This document shows, one piece after another, positions 12,561 to 22,690 of a stretch of 64,000 nt of DNA. A program made the translations under genes and the position numbers. The DNA comes from Vitellaria paradoxa (lineage: Eukaryota; Streptophyta; Magnoliopsida; Ericales; Sapotaceae): NCBI GenBank assembly GCA_019916065.1, contig CM034240.1, positions 18,833,894-18,897,893 on the forward strand. Reading direction: 5' to 3'. Within the stretch, counting starts at the first letter, position 1. Each line of letters starts with the position of its first letter. The notes under the pieces are model-generated. The model was not told where the DNA came from. It saw nothing but the letters and a program-made list of their open reading frames with translations, and did no database searches.

Positions 12561-13299
12561 TGTAAAGACCCGAAATTTTTGGTTTTTAAATTATAATATT
12601 TTAAAATTATAATATTTTGGACCGCCATTTATATTTTATGTATATTGATCTTGTGTTAATTAATTAATTTTTTTTTGTTATATGTATTAAGTGTGCTTAC
12701 ATTAATTTTTTTGTTTATTTGTATTTATGTGTGTGAACAGTGACATGTATGTATGTATATTGTGCTGTGTTTTCTCATTGGATGAAAGAGGTGGCTGAAA
12801 AATAATTATAATGAGGGAGGCTAAGAGTTGGCAGGTGGTGGGAGTTATAGGGGAAATTATGGAGGTTTTATGATGGTGTATGCACCTAGTAGGAGAGAGG
12901 AGGATTTGTAACTTATATCTACATAATTGCATTGTTTTCATTGTTTTTCATTGTTTTCTTTCCTATCTTCTTCCTTTCTGTGTGAAAAAATATATACATA
13001 TATAATAAAATAAAGGGAGTAGTGTCTACCATTTATCTGTTGGAAGAAAAGGCGAAAGTGATCGTAGAGAAAATTTGGAGCGAATTCGACGGAGACAACT
13101 CGTAGGGCCAACTTGAGTTGGTATTTTATTTGGGATTTTATATATTTTATCGACGCATATAATTCGAGGTAGGTGGGATTGTGCTTATTTGATATATTTT
13201 TTTTTATCATGTCATGTATATATATATGTGTGTGCAAGATATGAAAAGCATGATTTATGAATTAATTTCTTGATTATGTGAAATTCTGAAACTTTCACA

Positions 13300-14160
13300 C
13301 TGAAATAGGTACACTGTTTTTTCATAAAAATCATACTTAGAGATCGATTTAATTTATGAAAATTTTATATGTTAAATTAGACATGTAGACGAGTTACCTG
13401 TAAAAATTTCATGATTTTTGGAATTTAAATGAATTTATTAAAAATAGTCAAACTTGACTGATTGGTTGGGATTTTTGTACCTGGATCAGCACACTGTTTT
13501 TATATGAAATTCATACTTAGAGGTTGAATTAATTTTTGATATTTTTTTATATGGGAGTACATATCCAAAATAGCATCCAGTAAAAATCTCATGTTTTTTT
13601 TGAGTTAAAATGGATTTTACAAAAATCGTGAAAGATGACTGTTTGTTTTAAATTGCTGTGCTGATAGGAGTTTGATTTTTGATATAAAAATGATACCTAG
13701 AGATTAAATTAATTTCTAAAAATTTTATATATGCAAATAGACATGTTAGAGATTTTGCAGTAAATTTTTTATAAATTTTTGAGTAATATTTTATTTTATA
13801 AAAATATTGAAACTTGGCTGTTTGGTTTACATTGCTGTACTGATAGCCGTCAGATATTTGGTATAAAAGGTATAAATAAAAGTTGATATAATTTCTGAAA
13901 TTTTTATATGTTAAACTAGATATATTAATGAGCTTTTTGTGAAAATTTCAAAGTTTTTGGATAAAAAATGAATTTTGTAAAAAATCGTGAAAGTGAGCTG
14001 TTCTGTATGGTTCTAACAGAAATACCCATTTAGTATTTTTAAAATCTGTATTAGATGGCTTTATGAATAAATTTTAAATCTTGTTTTTATGAAACTAGAC
14101 TTAATTATAAGTATTTTAGGCTTTTGAATTAATGTAAAATATTTCGTTTTCTATTTTTAA
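13300..14160 (+). repeat. five tandem 180-bp repeats inside the solo LTR
   Basis: Corresponding positions recur every 180 bp: 'tcatacttagag' at 13,331, 'tcatacttagag' at 13,511, 'tgatacctagag' at 13,691, then degenerate copies at 13,871 and 14,051. Each unit also holds 'cactgttttt/ttgctgt', 'taattt.tgaaatttt', 'taaaaat.tcatg' and 'gaaact.g.ctg' blocks. The copies decay progressively towards 14,160, and the spacing stays at 180 within a base or two. Confidence 0.85.
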
Positions 14161-14604
14161 TGAATTGTCAAAGTTTATGTCTTGAATCCTTCATTGTCAT
14201 GACATGCTTGATATAAAATTTTATTTACCAAGCTAACTGTATATATATATTCCTGAATATGGTTGCATGATATTTATTTAATAAATCTTGTATGAGAATA
14301 TTTTTATGAAAGGGCAACATGAAACTTAGGCCCGAAACACATTCACACTTCATAAAAACTTATAAAGTAAAGAGAAGAACACACAAAAAAATCAAATTAG
14401 GGAGAACTTTTGTGTATGTTGTGCTGTTAATAAAATAAATTACTTGAGATTTGATTTTTGGGATTATTGGGGTCATTAAGGGTACTAGAAAGAGTGGATT
14501 CTAAAGTCCAATGGTTGAAAGCCCCAAAACCTGCGCAGGGTAGTTAGCATAACCAGTAGGCTAGAAACTTACGAAATGTATATACGACTTATTATAGCTC
14601 ATAT

Positions 14605-14950
14605 TTAGTACCGGGACTGCGGGACCGGTTTGCCTACTAAGGCAAATGAGTACATTTGGGACTGCGGGACCAAATGTACCCCGTGATTGAGGTTTGGGGA
14701 TGTGATGAGTACAATTGGGACTGCGGGACCAATTGTACCCTATGACTGAGATCTAGGAATTTGATGAGTACATCTAGGACTGCGGGACTAGTTGTACCCC
14801 ACGGCTTAGGCCTGGGGATTTATTTTGGGTTTAGTTCTGATGCCACAGACTAAACTTGCAGAGTACCTGACCCATAGTATGATATTGGTGTGTGGTGATA
14901 AGAATGAAGTGATATGATTTATTTTTAGCATGAGACTGCGGGATCATGGA
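14605..14950 (+). repeat. array of stem-loops with invariant loop GACTGCGGGA
   Basis: Five copies of GACTGCGGGA occur, at 14,615, 14,660, 14,719, 14,778 and 14,934. Copies 2-4 repeat every 59 bp. Each is enclosed by inverted repeats. Copy 2 has GTACATTTGG / CCAAATGTAC, 10 of 10 paired. Copy 3 has GTACAATTGG / CCAATTGTAC, 10 of 10. Copy 4 has GTACATCTAG / CTAGTTGTAC, 9 of 10. Copy 1 (ACCGG/CCGGT) and copy 5 (CATGA/TCATG) have 5-bp stems. Base changes between copies occur in pairs that keep the stems. The GC-rich loop stands out in AT-rich surroundings. Function unknown. Confidence 0.85.
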
Positions 14951-15442
14951 TAAGTAACTTTATAATTTGAATGTAATGATTAAATATGGCTATTTTGTAA
15001 ATCTTAAGATTTTAACTTCTTTTCTTATTAATTAGTGTTAAAAGTATTGCATGATTAAGAAAATTGTATTTTATAAACACTCTCTGAGCATACGTGGAAT
15101 TTAGTGCTCACCACCTACTACAGTTGGTAATGCAGGGGTTGATGCTCGTGATGGATCAGTGGGTTAGCTAGCCATCTTGGGTTGTGATAGCTGAATGATT
15201 TGTTTTATTTTGCATTCCAAAATTTACATTATAATGTAATGGAGTTTTGACTTGGGCCCATATTTGTGGCATGGTTTTGTAGCCCATTATGAGGGCATTT
15301 TAAAGTTATTTTAAGTATTCAAGAAATTGAATAATATTTACTTTAATTAGCTTACGCTCTGATATGGCACATTTTTTATGATTTAATATTTATTTTTGAA
15401 TTTTATTCTCACGTGCCCGATTGTGAATTTCAGGGCGTGATA

Positions 15443-15447
15443 AGAGA
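15443..15447. repeat. 5-bp target-site duplication (AGAGA), right
   Basis: Directly follows the LTR end and matches 12,556-12,560. Confidence 0.8.
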
Positions 15448-15450
15448 AAG

Positions 15451-15527
15451 ATAATAATGACAAGTGTATGAAAAGACTTACGGAATATGATGAAGCTACT
15501 GAGATGCATTTGTGGTCCAAGGAATGA
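15451..15527. repeat. 77-bp repeat Y, copy 2
   Basis: Gapless match to 12,271-12,347. It begins 4 bp after the right target duplication. Confidence 0.8.
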
Positions 15528-15529
15528 AA

Positions 15530-16294
15530 ATTGTTAAAACTAGTGATGTTTGTCGGTGAGGTTGGGGCTGGGCTTGGCTGGGCCAAAAAAAGCGTGTGGA
15601 GAAGAGACTCAAGAGGGAGTCCAGAGAGGAGGACAAGAAAGTACTAAACCTCATTTAACACAACACACATTTCTCAATTTACCTCATAATTACACCATTT
15701 CAAAACTTTATTACCAATATTCCTATTATCCATCCTCTAATATACTAGTTTTTGTCCGTACAATGTACCATTGTATAATAATTTTTACGAACAAATATAA
15801 TTTTTAAATATATTACAAAATATTTCAACAAAGTTGCAAAATTTCATAAAATAGTTGTTGAGTTATTTTTTTATATTTATATTTTTTTTATTTGTGTCAT
15901 TGTTAGTTGATCAAAGTCAAATTTTTATATAAATACTGAAATTTATCTTTTATCCAATTTTGATCTGACTCAATTCTAAAAATTAAAATTTGTTCTAGAA
16001 TATATATCAAATCACAAACTTAACTAATGGATCTGATCAATTTTTATTTTAAATTACTAGTTAATTTTCATATACGTTTTTTATTTTTTTAATTCTTTAC
16101 TCATTTTGCAAAATTACCTTGAGTTAGAAATGATATTAATCTTAATTGTATTAAAATACTTTTTTGATTGATTTATAAAAATAGCTCAAGCTAAAAATAT
16201 TATTTTTATTGATTGTATATTATACTTTATAAAAATAACTCAAATAACGATTATTAATGATCCACATAACTAATTTAACTTTAAAATTGAACTT
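15530..16294. other. AT-rich intergenic sequence
   Basis: Nothing beyond AT-rich DNA is recognisable. No supported coding frame, element end or RNA gene. Confidence 0.4.
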
Positions 16295-16355
16295 AAAAAA
16301 ATTACTCTCTAGCTTAATTAAATTTAGGCACTTCCAAGGCTAATTAATAGTAGAT
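16295..16355. repeat. 60-bp repeat X, copy 2
   Basis: Second copy of the repeat at 10,195-10,254. Homology stops abruptly on both sides. Confidence 0.8.
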
Positions 16356-16851
16356 TGTTTCTTTGTAATTTAAATTAGAAATATATTAAGAGTTGTTATT
16401 ATGAGAGGAGTATAATTTTTGTTAAATTTAATTAAGATTCAAGCATTTTTCAATCCTAATTATTATCTAAATATTTTTCTTTAATTTATAAATTTAATTT
16501 CAAATATGTTACAAATATGTAAATTTTACAACAATAGTGGACCAATAAACATGTGTGTTCATTTTAGAAATCCATTAACTCACTTCACATTACTTATAAT
16601 TACATAATATAACCCTAGTGCTATAAAGACAAACAAAAAAATTAATTAGTTGTAGTCATGTATTGATATAGAGCAAAAGGAAGTAAAAGGAAAAAAATAC
16701 TAAAAAATAAAAGAGTAATTCATTCAAAAATTTCTGAAAAAAATTAAAATTAGAATGATAAATAGAGAGAGTGCACATATGATTTGGTTTAATGAAGAAA
16801 AAGAAAGAATTACACAACTTTGATACATGTATATTTAAATAATATAGATTT
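16356..16851. other. AT-rich intergenic sequence
   Basis: No gene, RNA or element boundary recognised. Confidence 0.4.
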
Positions 16852-17190
16852 GGGTAAATTACTTCTATTTTTCCTTAATATTTGAGTAACTATACTTATC
16901 ACTTACAACATTTAAAAGTTATATTTATCTCTCTTATTTTGAAATGTTATTAACATTACCCCCTCCTAATAAAATTAATCATTAAAACTTAATATGTCAA
17001 ACTAACAAAAAAGTTTGGATATTTTTCTTATTTTATCTCTCCTTCTCTAGCATTTGTCAATTTTCTTTATAAAAATACTTAAAAACTTTATATTTTTACT
17101 TATTTTGTATTTATGTTTAGGGATTTTTGTAAAAAAAAATGATAAAAATGTGAGAGATGTATGGATAAAATAAGAAAAAGTCTAAAATTT
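16852..17190. mobile_element. truncated copy of a long-inverted-repeat foldback element
   Basis: Reads closely like 42,905-43,240: 'ggtaaattac', 'ccttaatatttgagtaa', 'aacatttaaaa', 'attaaaacttaa', and 'ttttgtaaa' followed by 'gagagatg' or 'gagacaag'. The right arm present at 43,285-43,390 is missing here. A different MITE begins where the homology ends. Confidence 0.7.
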
Positions 17191-17528
17191 TAGGGTTCAT
17201 TTGGTTTATTTTTTCTATTTTTTGTTTTTTGTTTTTGTTTTCTATTTTCTGTTTTAAACTCATTTTTTATTTTACATTTTTGAAAATAAGGAAAAAGTTT
17301 AAAACGTATTTGGTCACTTGTTTTTCAAAATTTGTTTTAAAAAATAGAAAATGAGCTTACACATAAAATGAAAAATGACAAAAAGTTGTTTTAAGCATTT
17401 TTTATTCAAATAAAAAAAATTTCAAACTAAAGAAAATAATGCATTTTCTGTTTTTTTATTTTGAGATTTTAAAACATAAAACGAATATAAAAAATAGAAA
17501 ATAAAAAAATAAACCAAATGCCACCCTA
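17191..17528. mobile_element. MITE with TAGGG...CCCTA inverted repeats
   Basis: Starts TAGGGTTCATTTGGTTTATT and ends AATAAACCAAATGCCACCCTA. These form an inverted repeat of about 35 bp with a few mismatches, and the interior continues as mirrored T-rich and A-rich arms. The 338-bp length and lack of coding fit a non-autonomous DNA transposon. No clean target duplication was found, so superfamily is open. Confidence 0.75.
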
Positions 17529-19250
17529 ATTATCCGAATACTATTGTGGACATCTTGATAATGTTGGTTATCCAAATACTATTGTGGACATCTAGAAGTG
17601 CATTTGCAAGGTAGTGACTAATGGAACAAAAATTTTTCAGGAATCTACATGATTGTCACCCTATCAACAATAATATATATTGTTGGTAGGTAACTTTCAT
17701 AGGAAACCATGACAATATGGCCTGTCACTCTGACAAATGAGGGGTGGGCACCTAATATAATGTAAATTTTGTCTTCATATATACCATTGGCTCATACTAA
17801 ATTATTGAACAAACGTTTCTTACTTGGAGGTCAGACGGGAAACAATAAAAATGAAATCTACGATGGAGACAATTTCATCTGTCCCTCTCAGATCATCAAA
17901 GTGATTCATCAGCTTCTTACTAGCCTTATGCGTTAATCACATTGCTAGATAAAAAGATCAATCCTGTTGGTCTCCTAAGCATATCTAGAATGAACTAATT
18001 GAGACCAATCTAGATTTTACATCTCATTGAGCTTATCTATTGAGTGGCCGTAGTTTTGACCCTTGGGATTAAATGGTTTGGGTTTCAAGGAGCTTTTGAT
18101 TATTATTATTTTTGTAATTTTTAAAATCTTATAGGAAGTGATGTTTCTTTCAATTTATCATTGTGAATTTGAAATATCCTTGCACATTACAAGGATATGA
18201 ATCTTAGTTCTATTGTAATGGCAGAAACCATATATCTCCGGGAAACATTATTGGAAGAGTACTGAAATCAAATGTATGATAAGATAAGATTTCATGTGCT
18301 GTGGATGTGACTGCTACCTAAAACTAGATTATAACCCCATTGGGAAATTTAAGAAACACGGGTAAATCTTAAGTAGGTAGGAAGACAATCATCCGAGGTT
18401 AAATCTTAAATATACATGTATCTGTTGAATCTTGCTTCAAGGCTTCAAAGAGCAATTACTTCGGTAAATATGCTCCTCTTATATCAGGAAAAGTTTCTTC
18501 TAGTACATGTTCAATTTTTTTTTTTTTTTGTTTTTTTTAACTGCATTTTTGATTTCTAAGTAATGTTGCCATATTTGGCATCTTGCCAATTATGTTACTG
18601 ATATATCATTTTGATACCCCTTTTTTGTGGTATTTTTTTTTCTTATGATGGAGCCATCGTGTGACCACAGGGAGCTAGCCTTTCTAGTTGATCGATCTTG
18701 GAAGATGGATACGTGTGGCATACTTGAAGAGGAGCCTCTACATGTTTACTAGTCTCAAGTGTCCTATTGGATATCTTGTGTGAGGTATGATTGCTTTTTT
18801 TTTTTTTTTTCTTGGTTGTTTGTGTTCTTGGGTTTCTTGTCCTTTGTTGGAGCAAACCAAAAAACTTGCATTAATGTTAATAGTGCTGGGTAGTCTTTTC
18901 CTATTATTATCTTATTGTTAATTTTATTTTATGTTATATTATAGGGGGGCACATGAGTTGTTTTGATTTGGGTCACCAAACTGAGCTAGTTCATTTTCTT
19001 ACATTTGAACCGTGTAACTAAATAGTAGACTTTGAATAAAATGCTAATAAGATCGGTTCCTTTTCAACCATGGTTCCATCAATTGTATGTTTTCTGTGCA
19101 TCCTGCATTGTCTAAAAAATTAATCTCAACTCCTCGTATTATTTGAAACAATATCAAAGGTATAAATGTGTTTGCGTTGGGGTCTCAAGTTTCATTTCTT
19201 GAGTTAATGAAGTCTCAGTTCTCAAGCTAAAGGCATCTTAGAATTTTTAA
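17529..19250. other. moderate-complexity sequence with no recognised gene
   Basis: Less AT-rich than its surroundings. A short plus-strand frame starts at ATG 18,649 (MEPSCDHRELAFLVD...) and stops within about 40 codons, near a possible donor 'gaggtatg' at about 18,781-18,788. I do not recognise it and would not call it a gene on this evidence. A tandem near-duplicate 'tccgaatactattgtggacat' lies at 17,533 and 17,569. Confidence 0.35.
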
Positions 19251-19529
19251 GGTGGGTTTGGATGGACTGTTAATTCTTGAAATTTCTAGAACCAGAAGTT
19301 AAACTAATTTCTCTCCAAAACTGAACAAAACCAGACCAAGGTGAGGGATTTTGTTTGATTCACAGGTAGTGTAATTAAGCAATCTCTTGTTATATTATAT
19401 TTAAATTGTTAGCTTTAGGTAGCCTGATTTGAGAGAGAAATTAAAATTTGTATGTTTCTATTATTAAATATTGGCATGTGTCTAGCTCTATGGTTGTCAA
19501 GAGTCTTTTTAACTTTTTGTTTTTTAAGT

Positions 19530-19975
19530 GTCGTCCATAACTTTAATGAGCTCGAATTAAACTTAATTTTTGGTTTATTTAAAATTAAATTTGAGTTTAG
19601 AAATGCTCAATCAAAAGCTCACAGACTAGCTCAATAAACTAATTGAATTGCTTGTAAATTAATATTAAGCTTAATTTTTTTTTTTTTATTGAGTCAAGTT
19701 TAAACTTATTCAATACCTTGAACCTAATATTAGGAGGCATTTAGAGTAACAAAAAGTGAGATAGAGTGAAATAATTTGAGATACTTTGTGAGTTTGTAAT
19801 TCGTGCAGTTGAATAAAAGGTAAATATTTCGAAAGATTTTTAAAAATTTTAAAAATTTTTTATTTAACCAAATGCACCCTTAATAAATTGAACTGAGTTT
19901 CAGTGATTCAAAATTAATTTCGCTCAACTTTGTTGAAACCTAGTCATAGTCGAGCGTAAATTGACGGGTCCACTC
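19530..19975. repeat. interspersed GAGCTCGA/GTCAAGTTT-type repeat, split by a MITE
   Basis: 'aatgagctcgaattaaactt', 'gagtcaagtttaaactt' and, after the MITE, 'gtcgagcgtaaattgac' resemble the degenerate repeat at 10,261-10,735. Boundaries uncertain. Confidence 0.4.
19732..19881. mobile_element. 150-bp MITE
   Basis: Left end AGGAGGCATTTAGAGTAAC and right end ACCAAATGCACCCTT form a terminal inverted repeat (AAGGGTGCATTTGGT against AGGAGGCATTTAGAGT). There is no coding. The ends resemble those of the element at 47,003. Confidence 0.6.
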
Positions 19976-20309
19976 TAACCAAAATTGCATGTTCTTTGTT
20001 AATGTATTTCTATTTCTAAATATATATATATATATATATATATCTTTGTTAACCAAAATCGCTTGTAGGACAATGTTCTATAGTTGACAGGAGGGGGTGA
20101 ATTCGACTTCCCTCCCCCTACTGGAGCCAGCCCTCTGTATTATTTTTTTATTTTTTTATCTTTAGTTTCATATGGTTATTATTAATAAATTGATTATTTT
20201 TTAGAAGTGGGAGACTTGATTATTTTTTAAAAAGGGAACAAAAGGAAGCTTTTGGCAACAAAAGCATTCTCTTCCCTCTGTTTATATAGTGTGTATATAT
20301 ATATATATA

Positions 20310-20554
20310 ACCCCAAGGGGTTAGATGGGATGGTCTTGGACTGGGACTTAGGGGCTTACCACCCCAAGGTCTCAAGTTCAAGTCTCCTCTCTAGTAAAAA
20401 CTTGGGGCCAGCCTCCCGGGCGCAAAGCGTAGTAAAGGTTGGTAGGACGGGCCTCCTTGGCTGGACGAACCGTATCCAGTTCTTGGGTGTGGGTCCGACT
20501 CCCCGCCGCTACGCGAGTTCGCGATTGACCGCTATACATGTTGAGGGGCCGGTA
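20310..20554 (+). mobile_element. tRNA-derived SINE
   Basis: A 245-bp GC-richer body has an A-box-like TAGATGGGATGG at 20,322-20,333 and a B-box-like AAGTTCAAGTC at 20,374-20,384, spaced as in tRNA-derived promoters. It is followed by a unique 3' part. Both flanks carry TGTGTATATATATATATAT-like sequence (about 20,290-20,308 and 20,555-20,576), which fits a target duplication made from a TA microsatellite. RNA polymerase III promoters of this kind drive SINE transcription. The reading frame running through it is incidental. Confidence 0.7.
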
Positions 20555-20599
20555 TGTGTATATATATATATATATATTTCATTGTCTAAAAGGTAAATT

Positions 20600-21180
20600 T
20601 ATAAGAAGAAATAAAGGTCCAAACCATGGGGCCGTGGGTGGTGGTGCTGCTTGTCAAACTCCAAAAGAAAAATCAATCCCACCTTCTCACATAAATGGAC
20701 TCCCCACCTACCAATAAAACACATAAATTAGGATAAGCTTTGATGCCACTGCTTGTCTATTTCTATAGATAAATTAGCAGCCCTCCCCCTATAATAATAT
20801 TACATGGCAAAACCCCTCCACCACTCGCATACTTATATTAGTTTGATGAAAGACAAATCGTTTTTATCTATTGTGTCTTATTCAAAGAAAATATTCAATT
20901 TTCGTCAAATATGTTTTATTATTATTACTATAATAGATAATAATTATGACCATTTCTTATGACCATTTCTTTAGTTTGGATAATTAGGTAATCATAAGGG
21001 GTAAGGGAACTGAAAAGAAAAAATAATACACACAGAGACACACACATATATATTATATATAATAAATGTGACATAAAAATAATCATAAAGGAAAATAAAA
21101 ATATTGGATATGTATATATGCAAGGATTTTTAGAACTTCTTATATATGCATTTTTTTTTATTATTCATTGATTGTCACTA
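20600..21180. other. intergenic to 5' side of CACTA element 1, boundary not found
   Basis: AT-rich. It contains 'acacagagacacacacatatatatta' microsatellite-like sequence. I looked for a CACTACAAGAAA terminus and GGTCGG subterminal motifs matching the 3' end at 37,490 and saw none, so the 5' end of CACTA element 1 appears lost. Confidence 0.45.
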
Positions 21181-21229
21181 GAAAATATTGGACATATATC
21201 TTATGATTATTTATTGTAGGTCATTAAAA

Positions 21230-21487
21230 ATGGATAAAAGTTGGATGAAGCTTAGAAATCGAGTCAGCGATGGGTACAAAGTAGGGGTTAACGCATTCAT
21301 TGAATTTGCTACTACAAATGTTGGGATGAATGGAAAGATTCGTTGTCCATATGTGAATTGCATGAATGTTTCATACATGGACATTAATATAGTGAAGTAC
21401 CATTTATTTTTGAAAGGAATATTGCCGACATACACAACTTGGTTACATCATGGTGAAGTCGTTGCTACTGATTCATCACATAATTAA
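21230..21487 (+). pseudogene. CACTA 1 transposase-associated domain exon
   Basis: Starts MDKSWMKLRNRVSDGYKVGV, matching the usual MDKSWM.L..R.S..Y..GV opening of the transposase-associated zinc-finger-like domain. It continues with IRCPYVNCMN and VKYHLFLKG, the CP...C...H spacing expected, and then TTWLHHGE. The same domain opens CACTA element 2 (MDKSWIDLPNRMSPEYVEGI). An acceptor-like TTGTAG precedes it. The frame stops at 21,485-21,487, where homology to the family is lost. Confidence 0.8.
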
Positions 21488-22377
21488 TGCAAATTTTTAT
21501 CACATTAACAAAAAAATCCTACGGTTAACATCTACAGTAAATATACGTGCAGTTTTGCTTTAAGAACATATGTATATGATATATATATATATATATATAT
21601 ATATGAATAAGTTTCAAATTTAAAAATCAATGATTTGTTTGCTCATCTCAGATTTAAATAATACATATATATACACACAAATATACACATATTTAATATT
21701 AAAGGTTCCACCCCTTACCTCAAATTAAATCTGCAAAAAAAAAAAAAAAAAAAAAAAAAAAACACCAAAGTTGTAACGAAACCCAAAACTCAATCAGCAG
21801 ATCAGACTAAGATCACCGCGGCCATCAAGAAGCTGTTAATCTCCACAGCATTCACATTAGATTTTTTTTTCTCTTCTGCCGCCACTACCTCTTATATTTT
21901 CTTTTCTCTCTCTCTCTCTTTTTAACCCTTGTCCTTTACTATTGAAGAACGCATGTTATATATATATAGATACACACATATACCTAGACTAGCTATTAGT
22001 TGTTAGAATCCTAATGGAAAAAGGATTAGAATTCAAATCAAACTAGACTTCCAACTCCATGTACTCGCTATTAGTTGGTAGAATCCTAATGGAAAAATGA
22101 TTAGAATCCAAATCAAACTAAACTTTCAACTCCACGTACCCACTATTAGTTGGTAGAATCTTAAATGAAAAAGGACTAGAATCCAAATTAAACCATAATT
22201 TTGTAATTCTCAAAAAATAATTAAATACTAAAAATTTCTCACACAATTTGTGCGTCCATAATAAAAATTGAATTTAATTTATATCTTAAAAATTTAAATC
22301 AATAAAAATTTTATTTTTACCAAATTAAGTATTAATTAACAAATAACCAAAGCATTAAAATTCTGGGTCATCACAAC
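21488..22377. other. non-transposase insert within CACTA 1
   Basis: Replaces roughly the first half of tnp2. It contains a TA microsatellite (about 21,577-21,604), a poly-A run (about 21,735-21,762), a CT-rich tract and a three-copy 75-bp tandem repeat, and ends in 'attctgggtcatcaca', an LTR-like CA end. I could not find the matching TG end or a target duplication, so its nature is open. Confidence 0.5.
21993..22194. repeat. three tandem 75-bp repeats
   Basis: Units start at 21,993, 22,068 and 22,143 with 'ctattagttggtagaatc', then 'aatggaaaaaggattagaat' and 'ccaaatcaaact', then 'caactccatgtac'. Near-identical copies with exact 75-bp spacing. Confidence 0.9.
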
Positions 22378-22690
22378 TTGTGGGAAAATGGTGTGTGCAC
22401 TTATGATGCATTGTCGGGATACAACTTTCAAATGCGTGCAATTATTATGTGGACTATTAATGACTTTCCAACTTATGGTAATCTATTAGGGTAGACAATA
22501 AAAGGCTATATGGCTTGACCTAATTGTAATGAAGAACATTCAACCCAATCATTAAGAGGTAAGATTGGGTACATGGGTGCTCGTCATTTTCTTCCTGAGG
22601 ACCATTCTTGGCGAAGGAGCAAACAAGCTTTTTGACGGTAAAGTTGAGAATCGACGAAGGCCACGGTTTTAACTGGTGAGCAAATACTTG
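22378..22690 (+). pseudogene. CACTA 1 tnp2 transposase fragment
   Basis: Translation gives ELWENGVCTYDALSG, MRAIIMWTINDFPTYGNL, then CPNC and GYMGARHFLP. These match ELWTDGVMTFDS, LLWTIKDFPAYVNL, CPYC and AYMGHRHFLP in element 2. In-frame TAG and TGA interrupt the TIKGYMACPNC stretch, where Trp and Cys codons are expected. Confidence 0.8.

Larger units (their letters stand above)
12561..15442 (+). mobile_element. solo LTR, 2.88 kb, no coding capacity
   Basis: It starts TGTAAAGACCCGAAATTT and ends AATTTCAGGGCGTGATA. The two ends are imperfect inverted repeats, and the element is flanked by AGAGA on both sides. No gag or pol motif is visible inside, so it reads as a single LTR left by recombination of a larger retrotransposon. 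The final TA instead of CA would be one C-to-T change. Inside are five 180-bp tandem repeats, a 59-bp tandem array of stem-loops and an AT-rich 5' part. Sequence related to it occurs on the minus strand at 49,063-50,570 plus 61,994-62,331. Strand is given by the TG-to-CA reading; the transcriptional direction is inferred from that only. Confidence 0.8.

Noticed and set aside
12702..13237. Two minus-strand frames
   Set aside because: They lie in the LTR, are low complexity and have no recognisable motif.
14605..14800. Regular palindromic repeats with spacers, CRISPR-like
   Set aside because: Nuclear plant DNA inside an LTR. The spacers are also repeated, there are few units, and no cas genes are present.
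18649..18780. Short frame MEPSCDHREL... with a nearby possible donor
   Set aside because: Too short, stops early, no family recognised; left as a note in the surrounding region.
20252..20596. 114-residue plus-strand frame
   Set aside because: It reads through a SINE and its TA flanks; its composition follows the pol III element.
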